Shown here piece after piece: positions 22,528-32,319 of a stretch of 64,000 nt of DNA (its first letter is position 1; each line of letters opens with the position of its first letter). A program made the translations under genes and the position numbers. The notes beneath the pieces are model-generated. The model made no database searches and was not told the origin of the DNA. It was given only the letters and a program-made list of their open reading frames with translations. The stretch lies in contig NC_084894.1 in NCBI RefSeq assembly GCF_958979055.1, forward strand, positions 1,679,001-1,743,000. Direction: 5' to 3'. This stretch comes from Alnus glutinosa (lineage: Eukaryota > Streptophyta > Magnoliopsida > Fagales > Betulaceae).

Positions 22528-22915
22528 TGATGCGCTCAAATAAATTAAAGACACAAAATAAAGATAGGGGCTACTTCGAGAGAGCCTTGATCTCCAAAAC
22601 AACCAAAAGGTTTAGGGTTCATAGTATTTAGCATGCCTCTTTATTCCTTAGGGTTACATATATATAAAAGACGGCTAGGTCATAAGACGTAACCATTAGG
22701 TCTAGCCGTCATACATTGTGTAGAAAATAACTAAGAATGGAAAAACATTCCTTATTTAGCTAAGACACTTTAGGGAAAGAAAATATGGAGAGATATCCTA
22801 CTCCTTATTCAACTAGAGGCTGCTAGGGTTGAATATGGCTAGGGATAGGTTCTGCTGTAGTGTGGCAGCTAGGGCTGCAAGATGCCACGTCAGCCCTAGT
22901 AGGCTGTCCACATCA
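22528..22915 (-). repeat. 5' LTR of the chromovirus
   Basis: It is 388 bp long and differs from the other LTR at about five positions. The minus-strand start TGATGTGG and the end CGCATCA follow the TG...CA rule. Confidence 0.95.
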
Positions 22916-23077
22916 GGCTCATGGAAAATTCATGGAGCATCTCTACTACAATTACAACAATAGACAGCTTCTAACACGCAACAAAACAAACTACCAGCCA
23001 TGATAGAATAATGGTAAATTAAGAAAGACAGCAAAAATTGGCCGGCTGGAGGACAATTGCAAGAACAAGGGAAGCTT

Positions 23078-25471
23078 TCAGCTGATGGAAGAAAATGGGC
23101 ATGGACTTGGGGGAACAGAAACTTGAACGATTCCTTCAAGCATAAGCATCACCTTCTTCATGGTGGGTCTCAGAAAGGGGTCTTCTTGGAGGCACCACAT
23201 GGCAACCATCACAAACCTCTCCAGCTGCTTCATGTCATTGAGGGCCTCTGCATCATCTACAACTAGAGCGTCCAGCCTGCCTTCCTGATAGCAGTCATAG
23301 GCCCAATCAGTTAGAACACCCCTCTCTCCGCCAACCTCTATATCCACAGCTCTTTGACAACAAATGATCTCTAGCAGCAGGACACCGAAACTATAGACAT
23401 CAACCTTCACAGTGATTGGAGAGATCCTGAACCAGTCAGGTGCAACATACCCTTTGGTACCTCTAATGTTTGTTTTGGTCTGGCTTTGATTCATCAATAA
23501 AAGCTTTGCCAATCCAAAGTCGGAGATGCGAGCATTGTAATACTCATCAAGGAGTATATTCTGTGGCTTTATATCGCAATGAATAATCTGGCTGCTGCAT
23601 TCTTCATGCAAGTAAAATAGTCCTCTTGCAACCTCGAAGGCGATATTAGTCCTCTGGTTCCAACTGGGTTTGAAATCCCCGAAAAGGAAGGTAGCTAAAG
23701 TGCCATTGCTCAAGAACTCATACACTAGCATACGATGCTGTCCCTCAGCGCAGTACCCAAGCAGCCGGACCAGATTCTTGTGATGCGTTTTGCCTATCAC
23801 ATTCACTTCAGTTTTGAATTCCTTGTCGCTGTCTTCAAACACTCTGTCTAACTTCTTGACAGCAACACGAACGGTTTCTACTTCTCCTTTATAAACAATT
23901 CCGCAGGATCCTCTTCCTAGTTCTTCCTTGAACCCATTTGTCGCCTCAATCAGCTCTTTGTAGGTGAATTGGCGCAAATTCCTTTCCACAACACCTTCAT
24001 GATCTAGGTGACTAATTCTTTTCATCTTCTTTTTATAGTAGAACAAAAAACCCAAACAAATTGCACCTACCAATAAGAAATTCACAAACACAGAACTACC
24101 CAATAGGATTGACACCACAATAATCAATGTGTCCTGGTCTTTTGCATCTGGAATTACCTGAGCCGAAGGGCTTTGCCGAGTGGAATTGTTTTTTCTTACC
24201 TTAAGGAAAGCTGTAGGTGTGGTTTCCCTACCTTGTCTTCCATTGGAGAGCGGTAGCCTCTTCTTCCAACAGTTGGGGTCACTAAATACGGCTACCGTGC
24301 ATAGGCAATCATGCAAGCAAGATGCTTTGCATTCCTCTATATTTTGAGGCCGAAACGTTTCAAAGTCACCAAATGCCCAATCGGTGTTTCGTAGCTCCAC
24401 TAATTCGTATAAAGCACCATCATCTTCACAGCCATGTATGAAATCAGGTTTGCAGCTGTTGTACTGATCATTTTCAATCAAAGAAAACGATGGTGGGCAT
24501 TTACAACTTGGCCTTTGATCATCCCCGAGTGAGCAGATACTGTTATACCCACAAGGCCCACTTCCCAGTCTATCTAGTGTATCGCGGCAAATATTATTCG
24601 GTTTGCTTCGAATTACAGTCCAACTATCGTTGGCGGTGGGATTCTTCGGGTGCTGACTAATGGTGAAAACGCCATCAAAATTAAGAGTTGCTCTGTGATA
24701 GTACCGTGTAGCTGGGGCTATCTCATTCTCTCCTGTAATATAGGATCTTTCTCTACTCATTCTTTCTATGTATAAGTACCCAGAGTCATGGAAGATCACT
24801 CTGTAACCAGAATTTGAATCGTTGGCAGAATCATGAGTGTTACTAACATAATATGGATCATAAGTATAGTTGCTGAGCACATCTATGGGATTGAGCACAG
24901 CATTTCCATCAGGAAGCAAGCGAAACTGGAACCTTCCCCGTGAGAAGTTGTTTCTTTGACGTCGGGAAGAAAGAACGACACCACCTCTCTCCATTATTTG
25001 AGTAGGCAACAACGTATCAGCAGGATATTTGAAGCTCTCCCATAAGTTCTCAGAATTTTCATCTACAAGCACGAGGTTACCTGTATCGTTCAGTATGCCG
25101 TAGGCAACTGCACCCCGCCATGTGAATGTCGATCTCCATAGCTCTTCGTCCTGAGGATTGTTGAGTGCCAGCCCACGGTCAGGAGTTAGCTCAACTTTGG
25201 ATCCTCTTGGCGCAGGATTGTCTCCATTTGCATACCAAACTATAGTTTTGTCTGGTATTTTGTTATACCATATGGCGAGCAAGAAGTGATCATCCTTATT
25301 GTCGAGTTGGCGAAACCCGAAAGCAAAATCACTAGAATTGGAAAGCCATGGAGCAGCTACATCATCTGTAGTGAGAGAGTCTCCCACGCTTATGTTACGA
25401 TTCTGAGCAACAGCAAAAATGGGCAGCAAGAGGAGAAAGAAGACAAGGCGAAATACAATAACAGAAGGCAT
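23078..25471 (-). CDS. G-type lectin S-receptor-like Ser/Thr kinase, LECRK class (copy A)
   Basis: A single exon of 797 residues, the usual length of the family, which is commonly intronless. Order: signal peptide (1-22), bulb-lectin region (about 24-150; NSSDFAFGFRQL, IWYNKIPDKTIVW), EGF-like segment (about 305-325; CGYNSIC, CKCP), PAN/apple (about 345-425; CKASCLHDCLCTVAVF), membrane helix (448-479), kinase (about 512-785). Kinase landmarks: GRGSCG at 519, Lys539, HCDIKPQN with catalytic Asp633, DFG 651-653. The usual APE motif reads APD (677-679). The HCD form in place of HRD marks a non-RD kinase, often linked to immune receptors. Likely role, inferred from family: plasma-membrane perception of extracellular ligands. 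The kinase half is practically identical to the gene at 32.3 kb; the ectodomain is not. ATG chosen because the signal peptide starts there. Confidence 0.96.
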   Translation of the reverse strand: MPSVIVFRLVFFLLLLPIFAVAQNRNISVGDSLTTDDVAAPWLSNSSDFAFGFRQLDNKDDHFLLAIWYNKIPDKTIVWYANGDNPAPRGSKVELTPDRGLALNNPQDEELWRSTFTWRGAVAYGILNDTGNLVLVDENSENLWESFKYPADTLLPTQIMERGGVVLSSRRQRNNFSRGRFQFRLLPDGNAVLNPIDVLSNYTYDPYYVSNTHDSANDSNSGYRVIFHDSGYLYIERMSRERSYITGENEIAPATRYYHRATLNFDGVFTISQHPKNPTANDSWTVIRSKPNNICRDTLDRLGSGPCGYNSICSLGDDQRPSCKCPPSFSLIENDQYNSCKPDFIHGCEDDGALYELVELRNTDWAFGDFETFRPQNIEECKASCLHDCLCTVAVFSDPNCWKKRLPLSNGRQGRETTPTAFLKVRKNNSTRQSPSAQVIPDAKDQDTLIIVVSILLGSSVFVNFLLVGAICLGFLFYYKKKMKRISHLDHEGVVERNLRQFTYKELIEATNGFKEELGRGSCGIVYKGEVETVRVAVKKLDRVFEDSDKEFKTEVNVIGKTHHKNLVRLLGYCAEGQHRMLVYEFLSNGTLATFLFGDFKPSWNQRTNIAFEVARGLFYLHEECSSQIIHCDIKPQNILLDEYYNARISDFGLAKLLLMNQSQTKTNIRGTKGYVAPDWFRISPITVKVDVYSFGVLLLEIICCQRAVDIEVGGERGVLTDWAYDCYQEGRLDALVVDDAEALNDMKQLERFVMVAMWCLQEDPFLRPTMKKVMLMLEGIVQVSVPPSPCPFSSIS

Positions 25472-25530
25472 TGTGAGAATTGTTTGGATTCATTCAATCA
25501 CATGAATGAAGATAAATTCAAAGAACGTTA

Positions 25531-25540
25531 TTTATATATA
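25531..25540 (-). promoter_or_regulatory. Candidate TATA box of LECRK copy A
   Basis: The minus-strand TATATATAAA lies about 60 bp upstream of the ATG and is conserved in copy B at the same distance. Confidence 0.55.
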
Positions 25541-25559
25541 CATACGGGCCGGAGATCAC

Positions 25560-27205
25560 GATGCTTTCAATGACTTGTAATAAGTGTTGAAATATTCAAA
25601 GTCCACCAAAGACTAATACAACGCGCGTCTAAGACTTTCCAATTTCTCATGGTGCTGCTCATTCTGATATTCATGGAGCTAGTTCATGTAACTATCGTAT
25701 TAATATATTAATTAAATTAAATGATGAAATAAATTATTTTTATTAAATTAAATTTTTAAAGAAATTAATGGTTAAAGCACATAGGTGCAGGTTGTAAGAT
25801 AGAATATATAATTTAAGAAAAAGATGAGAATAAGAAAGAGAGTCGACAGAGAACTAAGGTGGTTCAGCCTATAATTTATGGCCTACGTCCATACATCAAA
25901 TCTTTTCTTAGTTATGTACATCTTTTTTTTAATTTATTGGACTATATACAAGACTGAACGTTACAAGTTTTCTCTACTAATTCTATATTAACAACAATAA
26001 ATTTAATTTATCATCTTATAATTTATGTCTCTTGAGTACTTATAACTCTTGTCTGTTGTGTACATTATTATAACTTTCTCTCCATATAAGTTTGAATTGT
26101 GTACAACACTAACTTGTTCAGGACCGAACCACACTTGGGAACCGTACGTATTTGAAAAGAACTCATTTTATGGTCGTTGAAATTGTGGCTAATTAAGCAT
26201 TTTTCAAACGTAATTGGAAAGGTATTACTATTCAATGCAAGACTTTGACGAATATACAATATGAATATGTGGCCATTCAAAAGTCGACGATGCTATATAC
26301 GCACTACTCAGGCAAACAGGCGGAAAGTTCCATGGATGGATTGTGACTTGACTTACTGTGACGCGCGCGCTGACGTAGCCCGTAGGTGACCCCAACTCTC
26401 TTTCCTATAGTCGATGATCAAGAACATTTCAGTTCGAATATGGAGAAGAATGTGGCAGAAAAGATATATCTTGATATATGGGTAATTCTTGAGTGAAGTA
26501 AAATTTCTGTAATTCTTTCGAAAATTTTGCTTATAGATGGCATTTTTGTAATTATAAATTTTGCTTATTAATGGTATTTTTGTAATTATTACCATTAATA
26601 AGCAAAATTTTCGGATGAATTCCGAAAATTTACTTTTCCCCGGCACTGCTCTATCTTGATTGAGGCCATGGCTATGCATTGCACTCATCATCAATCATGT
26701 TGTTAGGCTAAGTGGAGCTATAGCCTGATTTGTACGTGTCCCATCCGGTTGGCATCCAACTCGCTACAGTTTTTTTTTTTTTTTTTCATGAGTCATAGTC
26801 GATAGAAATGTATTTATACGTACACTTCCAACGAACCAGGTCACACCTGATCCGTTTTGCTGTTTTTACTCAATTAAGTGTCATATTCACGGACGAAGCT
26901 AGAAGTTTTCTTGAGCCGGAGCCAACGGCCAAAATTTTTTTTGAGTAGGGGTTAATAGTCTAAATTTTTATTTTTTACTTTGTATTTTTTATTTTTTTAG
27001 AGAAATGTTATTTAGCATTTTCAGCTGACGTGGCATCTCAATCTACGCTTAATTTTTTATTTTTTATTTTTTTTAATTTTTATTTTCATAATTAAAATTG
27101 ATCTAAGGGTACGTGGATTGAGCATATCACGTAACGTTTGTAAGTCTTCTTATCAATCAACGTGAGAATGGCTTGCAAATGGTGCTCTTGGTGGTTCCTC
27201 TAAAC
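25560..27205. other. Upstream region of LECRK copy A, non-coding
   Basis: It matches 34811-36454 with scattered changes, and it includes the promoter, AT-rich DNA and the hairpin described at 26480-26640. A 70-codon frame at 26068-26280 also exists in the sister copy (35305-35517) but has no domain, and I treat it as chance. Confidence 0.5.
26480..26645. repeat. Hairpin-forming MITE-like segment in duplication copy A
   Basis: The arms GTAAAATTTCTG ... CGAAAATTTTGCTTAT and ATAAGCAAAATTTTCGG ... GTAAA-type sequence are inverted, around a centre with direct GGTATTTTTGTAATTAT phrases. The equivalent element in the other copy (35700-35880) has a longer, nearly perfect central hairpin. Confidence 0.6.
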
Positions 27206-27208
27206 TAC

Positions 27209-27410
27209 GAGAAGTGCTATACGTGCGTCAAGAGTCCGGCTGGAGTCCGGCTCTTGACCCACGTGGCACATATTATTTTTTTTGACTTTTATTTAAAAAA
27301 AAAAATTTCAAAAATAAGAGAAGAAAATCCGGTTCAGTCTAGTCTTCGTCTCACTCCAAATTTTCCCCCCATTCCCAAATCTCACCCTCTCCCGCCACCG
27401 TCCCCTCCCC
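27209..27410. other. Sequence just outside duplication copy A
   Basis: It starts with GAGAAGTGCTATACGTG and contains the direct repeat GAGTCCGGCT (27229 and 27243). It may be the end of a MITE. No gene is seen. Confidence 0.35.
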
Positions 27411-27414
27411 CACT

Positions 27415-27625
27415 GACCGCCCAACGACCGATGACCTCTGACCCAACGACCGGCGCCCTGCGCCGGCTCCCAGCTCGTTGTCTCTCTCTCTCTCTCCAAA
27501 CGACGGACCGGTGCCCACCAACTACTCAACGACCGGCGCCCACCGACTGCTCAACGACCGGCGCTCTCTGACCCAACGACTGGCACCCTCTGATCCAACG
27601 ACCGGCGCCCTCTGACCCGAACCGT
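27415..27625. repeat. GC-rich degenerate minisatellite with CT microsatellites
   Basis: About eight imperfect copies of CAACGACCGGCGCCC separated by CTCTGACC/CACCGACTGCT-type spacers. A longer unit including CCGGCTCCCAGCTCG and a (TC)n run is itself repeated (27469-27503 and 27631-27672). Further (TC)n runs extend to about 27830. The open frames here are repeat artefacts. The tract precedes the FAR1-related sequence and could be its promoter or leader. Confidence 0.75.
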
Positions 27626-28376
27626 CCATCGGCCGGCTCCCAGCTCGCTGTCTCTCTCTCTCTCTCTCTCTCACCCAGCAGACCGGAGCGCCATCGACCA
27701 GAGTCGACCACTCTCTACGGTTAGTCTCTCTCCCTTTACTCTCTCTCTCTCTCTCTCTCCTTTGGTGACTTCTAAGTCTAACCCTCACTCTTTCTCTCTC
27801 TCTAACCCAGCTGGTCTCTCGCTCTCTCGAACCCAGTAGCCCAAGCGCCGCCCACGAGCAGAAGGGACTCCAACAGAGGAGGTTTCCTGAATTTTATTTT
27901 TTTCATTGTAAAGTAATCTTCCTGTGTTAACAAAAACTAGTGTGGTTTGGGCCTTTTTGTACCGTTGATAAAGATGGATTTATCATGCATGATAAATTGT
28001 AATTGTGAACAAAGAGCATGATAGACTTTTTGTACCGTTGATAAAGATGGATTTATTGCAGACAAATTGATGGTTTGATGACATTAATTAATTTCTTTGA
28101 ATTCAATTCATGGTGAAGTTAAAATTGGAGAGCTGTCAAAAGAATATATCATGCTTTCTATTTTAATATGTACATGTTTTTGAAGAGAGAAGATCTATCT
28201 ACAACATTATGCACTGTATTGGTATTGATTTGAAGAAGCAATTTTGGGAAAGTTAGGAAGTGAATTATGATTTATTATGCATTGTTGGATTTTGCTTGGT
28301 TTAGGTTTTTGTTGTCTCATACAATTGTTTAATTAAACCTTTTTTTTTTTTTTTTTTTTTGTAGAATAACTTTTAG

Positions 28377-30740
28377 ATGGACTTGTCACAACTAGCCTTG
28401 AATTCACTATGCGAAGATGATTGTTTGTTGACACATGAACAACTTGATGATGTTGTTCCCATCGACATGGACCCTCAAAATGGTATGATGGGCATTTTTA
28501 CTTTTAATTTTGGTAACATATCTTAGACTAAATGTTATTATTTATAGTTGGGTTCTTTACACTATGTTTTATTTGTTTTGATATAGATGAAAATGAAATT
28601 ATTGGGGATGAACAGTTGAATGATGGTGTGGACAGTTGTTGTTCCAAGCTCAACAAACAATGCGGAGATGATTGTTTGTTGACACATGAACAACTTGATG
28701 ATGTTGTTCCCATCGAAATGGACCCTCAAAATGGTATGATGGGCATTTTTACTTTTAATTTTTGTAACATATCTTAGAGTAAATGTTATTATTCATAGTT
28801 GGGTTCTTTACACTATGTTTTATTCGTTTTGATATAGATGGAAATGAAACCATTGCGGATGAACAGTTGAATGATGGTGTGGACAGTTGCCGTTCCAAGC
28901 TCAAGCTCATAGATAAAGAGAAAAATGTTAAGGAACCTAAGAATGAGATGTTGTTTGGCTCTATAGAGGAACTTCATGAATATTATAGAAATTATGCTAA
29001 GAAAGAGGGTTTTGGTGTGGTACAGAAGAAGAAAAAAAAAGGATGAAAATGGAGATGTACATTACATCACTCTAGCATGTGCTCGTCAAGGCAACAGACA
29101 ATCCAGCTCAAGCAATAACGTTTGCAAGCCTAGTAAAACAATCAGAACGAGGTGTAAGGCTACTTTGAATGCAAAGTTAGTAGGCACAACGTGGTATGTG
29201 ACTAAAGCAAATCTATGCCATAATCATGATTTAAGCCCAGGCAAAGCGAGATATTTTAGATGCCACAAGAAGTTGGATCTTGCTACGAAGAGGAAGCTTG
29301 ATATAGATGATAGAGTTGGAATCCGTACGAACAAGATCTATAACTCGCTAGCTGTTGAAGCGGGGGGGTATGAAAATCTTACTTTTGGAGAGAAAGAGTG
29401 TCGCAATTATATTGCGAAATCAAGACGTCTTTGCCTTGGCACAGGAGGTGCTGCAGCACTTCGTGACTATTTTGATAGAATGCGGAAAGTGAATGATGAT
29501 TTTTATTTTGATATGGACGTGGATGATGAGTGTCGGTTGAAAAATGTGTTTTGGGCTGATGCACGAAGTAGGTCATCATATGAAGATTTCGGTGATGTGG
29601 TTACATTTAACACAACATATTTGACCAACAAATACGAAATGCCATTTGCCCCTTTTGTAGGAGCTAATCATCATGGTCAATCAATGCTTTTAGGGGCAGC
29701 ATTAATTTTAAGTGAGGATACAGCAACATTTGTTTGGTTGTTTGAGGCATGGTTGAAATGCATGAAGGGCCGAGCGCCAGGGACAATTATTACAGATCAA
29801 GATCGGGCTATGAAAAGTGCAATTAAGAAGGTTTTTCCGAATGCCCGACATAGATTTTGTTTATGGCACGTACTGAAAAAACTTCCTGAAAAATTTGGAT
29901 CACATTTACAGTACAAGGCCATTAAGAGTGCCATACGAAATTGTGTGTATAATTCTCAGACATGTGACGAGTTTGATGCAAGTTGGCAGACCCTACTTGA
30001 GTGTTATAATCTGGAGGATAATGCATGGCTGCGTGGTTTATACAATGAACGGACTTTCTGGGTACCGGCATATTTAAAAGATGTATTTTGGGCCGGCATG
30101 ACTACCACACAACGCAGTGAGAGTATGAATGCATTCTTTGACGGTTATGTGCACTCGTCCACCTCATTGAAGGAATTTGTAGATCAATACGACAACGCTT
30201 TGCGTAGGAAGGTTGAGATTGAGAATGTTGCTGATTTCAATTCTTTTAATTCCACGATTTCATGTGTAAGCAAGCTTCCCTTTGAGAAGCAATTTCAAAA
30301 AATTTACACCCATGAAAAGTTCAAAGAAGTTCAGAAGGAGATTACAGAGGTTCTGAATTGTAGTTGCTCTCTTCTAAAAAGTGAAGGTGGAATTAGTACC
30401 TATCAAGTGATGGAACAAGTAGAAGTCAGTAATGCCTACACGAAAAAAAGTACGCTTTATTGTTTACTATAATGACCCTTCATGTGAAGTGAACTGCAGT
30501 TGTTGTTTATTTGAATCAAGGGGAATTTTGTGTAAACATGTCATATCTGTACTGACTACACTTGAAGATGTGGAATTGTTGCCCGAAAAATATTTTCTAA
30601 ACCGATGAAGGAAGGAATTGTTCACCAACCTAGTAATTAGCAAAATATATACGAAAATCCATTCTCTCGGTAGAGGTTGGCATTTGGTACTGATCATTCA
30701 AAGCATAGAGTACTGGAAAGGAAATGGAGGGTAATCTCCA
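28377..30740 (+). pseudogene. FAR1-related sequence (FRS, MULE-transposase-derived), disabled
   Basis: Exons by splice sites: 28377-28482, 28587-28733, 28838 onward; an acceptor TTTGTAG just before 28364 suggests a 5'UTR intron. The protein has a FAR1 DNA-binding domain (SIEELHEYYRNYAKKEGF, then CKATLNAKLVG, NHDLSPGK), a MULE transposase domain (ITDQDRAMKSAI, ARHRFCLWHV, TTTQRSESMNAFFDG) and a SWIM zinc finger (CSCCLFESRGILCKH). Breaks: one extra base in the A run at 29032-29040, another in the A run at 30443-30449, and TGA at 30606-30608 where the family has Trp (LNR-W-RK). The first acidic position, normally FDTTY, reads FNTTY. Family role: transcription factors of light signalling domesticated from Mutator transposases. 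This copy cannot make a full protein. Confidence 0.88.
28411..28912 (+). repeat. Tandem exon-intron duplication, 251-bp unit, inside the FRS pseudogene
   Basis: Units 28411-28661 and 28662-28912 are near-identical, each with the exon end DDVVPI(D/E)MDPQN, the donor GGTATGATGG, the same intron and the acceptor TTTTGATATAG. Both units splice in the same phase, so the duplication doubled a 49-codon exon without breaking the frame. Confidence 0.9.
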
Positions 30741-30744
30741 CAGG

Positions 30745-31260
30745 AGATCGAGCAACCAAATCTAATCATTTTTTTGGCCCCAATTGATAAGAGTCAATTT
30801 ATTTATTTTGTGATTGGTACAAAAACCATTGGACAGTGCAAAATCGTATATACATATATATCTACCACTTCTTTTAACCTATGGCTTGACTCTCTGATAG
30901 CATGATAAATTGCTAATTATATCAAGAATCCAAAGAGATGAAAATATTAAATTTAATCAGTTAAATATTAATCTAACCGTGACATATTTGCTTAAAAAAT
31001 ATATAAAAAAAACTCCTATTCTTTTAATATATGACAAACATCTTAAAAAAAAATGAAGTTTATTGGGAATAAATTTCACTCAGCCTGGTCCAAGGAGGAG
31101 ACAATAGAACTCTCGGAAAGTCCAATCTCAGAAGATAGACACTTAGCAGTTATTCCCGATAAATTAGGTATCATTTATCTCAATAAATATAATTTAAGAC
31201 TCTACTCCAAGTTGAATTGAAGTAAAAGTCATAATCCAATTATCATTCCTATCCCGGTAA
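30745..31260. other. AT-rich spacer between the FRS pseudogene and duplication copy B
   Basis: There is no ORF or element with clear ends. It contains ATATACATATATA near 30850. Confidence 0.4.
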
Positions 31261-31449
31261 ATGCTAGAGCAACAACTGTTGTCCTTTTTGAGTCTTAGGT
31301 TGATATGACATTTTATTTTTTTAATAATAGTATGAGAGATAAATTAAATTGTAATTTTTTTTTTATTCAAAATAAAGTAAGTATCATGCCAGTAAAAAAG
31401 AATTCAAGAAAGACCACGATAAATATTCTAACATTTCTCGTAACATTTT

Positions 31450-32315
31450 TACAGTTTTACTAGGTAAACAAAAAGTAGCAAGTATTGAAATTTCTTTTAA
31501 TTTTTAAAGAATTTTTAGTCAAAGTTTCATCGAGAATAATCTTTTAAAATTTCCTTTCAACTTTTAATAGAGTCTGAGTTAGAAAATAATAATAATAATA
31601 TCCTAGCAGTGATTTTAACTAATGAACTAAAAATATATGACTGTGCAGTGTATAAAAAATAAATTCCATGATTAACAAAATTAAATGTTTTTCGGAAGAG
31701 TTTGAATATGGAGAAGAATGTGGCAGAAAAGATCATGATCGAGGTCATGGCTTTGCAATGCATGCACTCATCATGTAGAGGTACCGAAGCTTCCGAAGTA
31801 CATGGAAATGTTCTTGGGTTTTAGTGGCAACGTCTTAGAATCAGTCAACCTTAAAGCTAAAATCTCTGAATTTAGGTCAAGTAAAATTATGAATGAGAAG
31901 TCGGAAGAAATTTATTCAACTCAGTTTATTTAATTAATATATATTTTTAAAGCGTGTGATTTTTATATATTTTTATAAAATTGTCATGTGATTATTCTAA
32001 TATTTCAAGAAATGTAGCTGGTAATTAAACTTATATAATCAGGATTCAGGAGGCTTTTGGAGCCCTAAAAGTGGATCCTGTGGATGAGTGGATGCATGCA
32101 ACCAAATCTGGAACTGATAGAGTTTTATTGCAAGATAATTCAATTTTTGAATTGGATGGCTCATGGAAAATTCATGGAACATCTCTACTACAATTACAAC
32201 AATAGACAGCTTCTAACACACAACAAAACAAACTACCAGCCATGATAGAATAATGGTAAATTAAGAAAGACAGCAAAAATTGGCCGGCTGGAGGACAATT
32301 GCAAGAACAAGGGAA
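31450..32315. other. Non-coding DNA downstream of LECRK copy B
   Basis: It is collinear with 18520-19450 plus 22921-23075 of copy A, including the probable 3' untranslated sequence just below 32320. No additional gene is seen. Confidence 0.5.
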
Positions 32316-32319
32316 GCTT

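Larger units (their letters stand above)
19456..22915 (-). mobile_element. Ty3/Gypsy chromovirus lacking reverse transcriptase and RNase H
   Basis: The element is complete at its ends: two 388-bp LTRs (19456-19843 and 22528-22915) beginning TGATGCGCTC and ending CCACATCA, flanked by the 5-bp duplication GGCTC (19451-19455 and 22916-22920). The empty site is preserved in the sister segmental copy near 32158-32162. It reads on the minus strand: the primer-binding site complement GGCTCTGATACCACT (22513-22527) abuts the 5' LTR and a polypurine tract (19844-19858) abuts the 3' LTR. I count 5 differences between the LTRs (about 1.3%), so insertion is recent and after the segmental duplication. Confidence 0.96.
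18333..27208. repeat. Segmental duplication, copy A (with LECRK at 23.1-25.5 kb)
   Basis: Apart from the 3.46-kb chromovirus, this block is collinear with 31262-36454. Shared landmarks in order: TTTTACTAGGTAAACAAAAA; GCAATGCATGCACTCATCAT; AAAGTGGATCCTGTGGATGA; the whole LECRK; its promoter; TCGATGATCAAGAACATTTC; and the end TGGTTCCTCTAAACTAC, after which the copies stop matching. Flanking non-coding sequence is visibly diverged by scattered substitutions and small indels. The left limit coincides with a MITE-like segment (18333-18516). Confidence 0.9.

Noticed and set aside
27308..27788. Overlapping frames in the GC-rich and CT-rich tract
   Set aside because: Translations of a degenerate minisatellite and (TC)n runs.
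29379..29579. 66-codon minus frame
   Set aside because: Shadow of the FAR1-related coding sequence.
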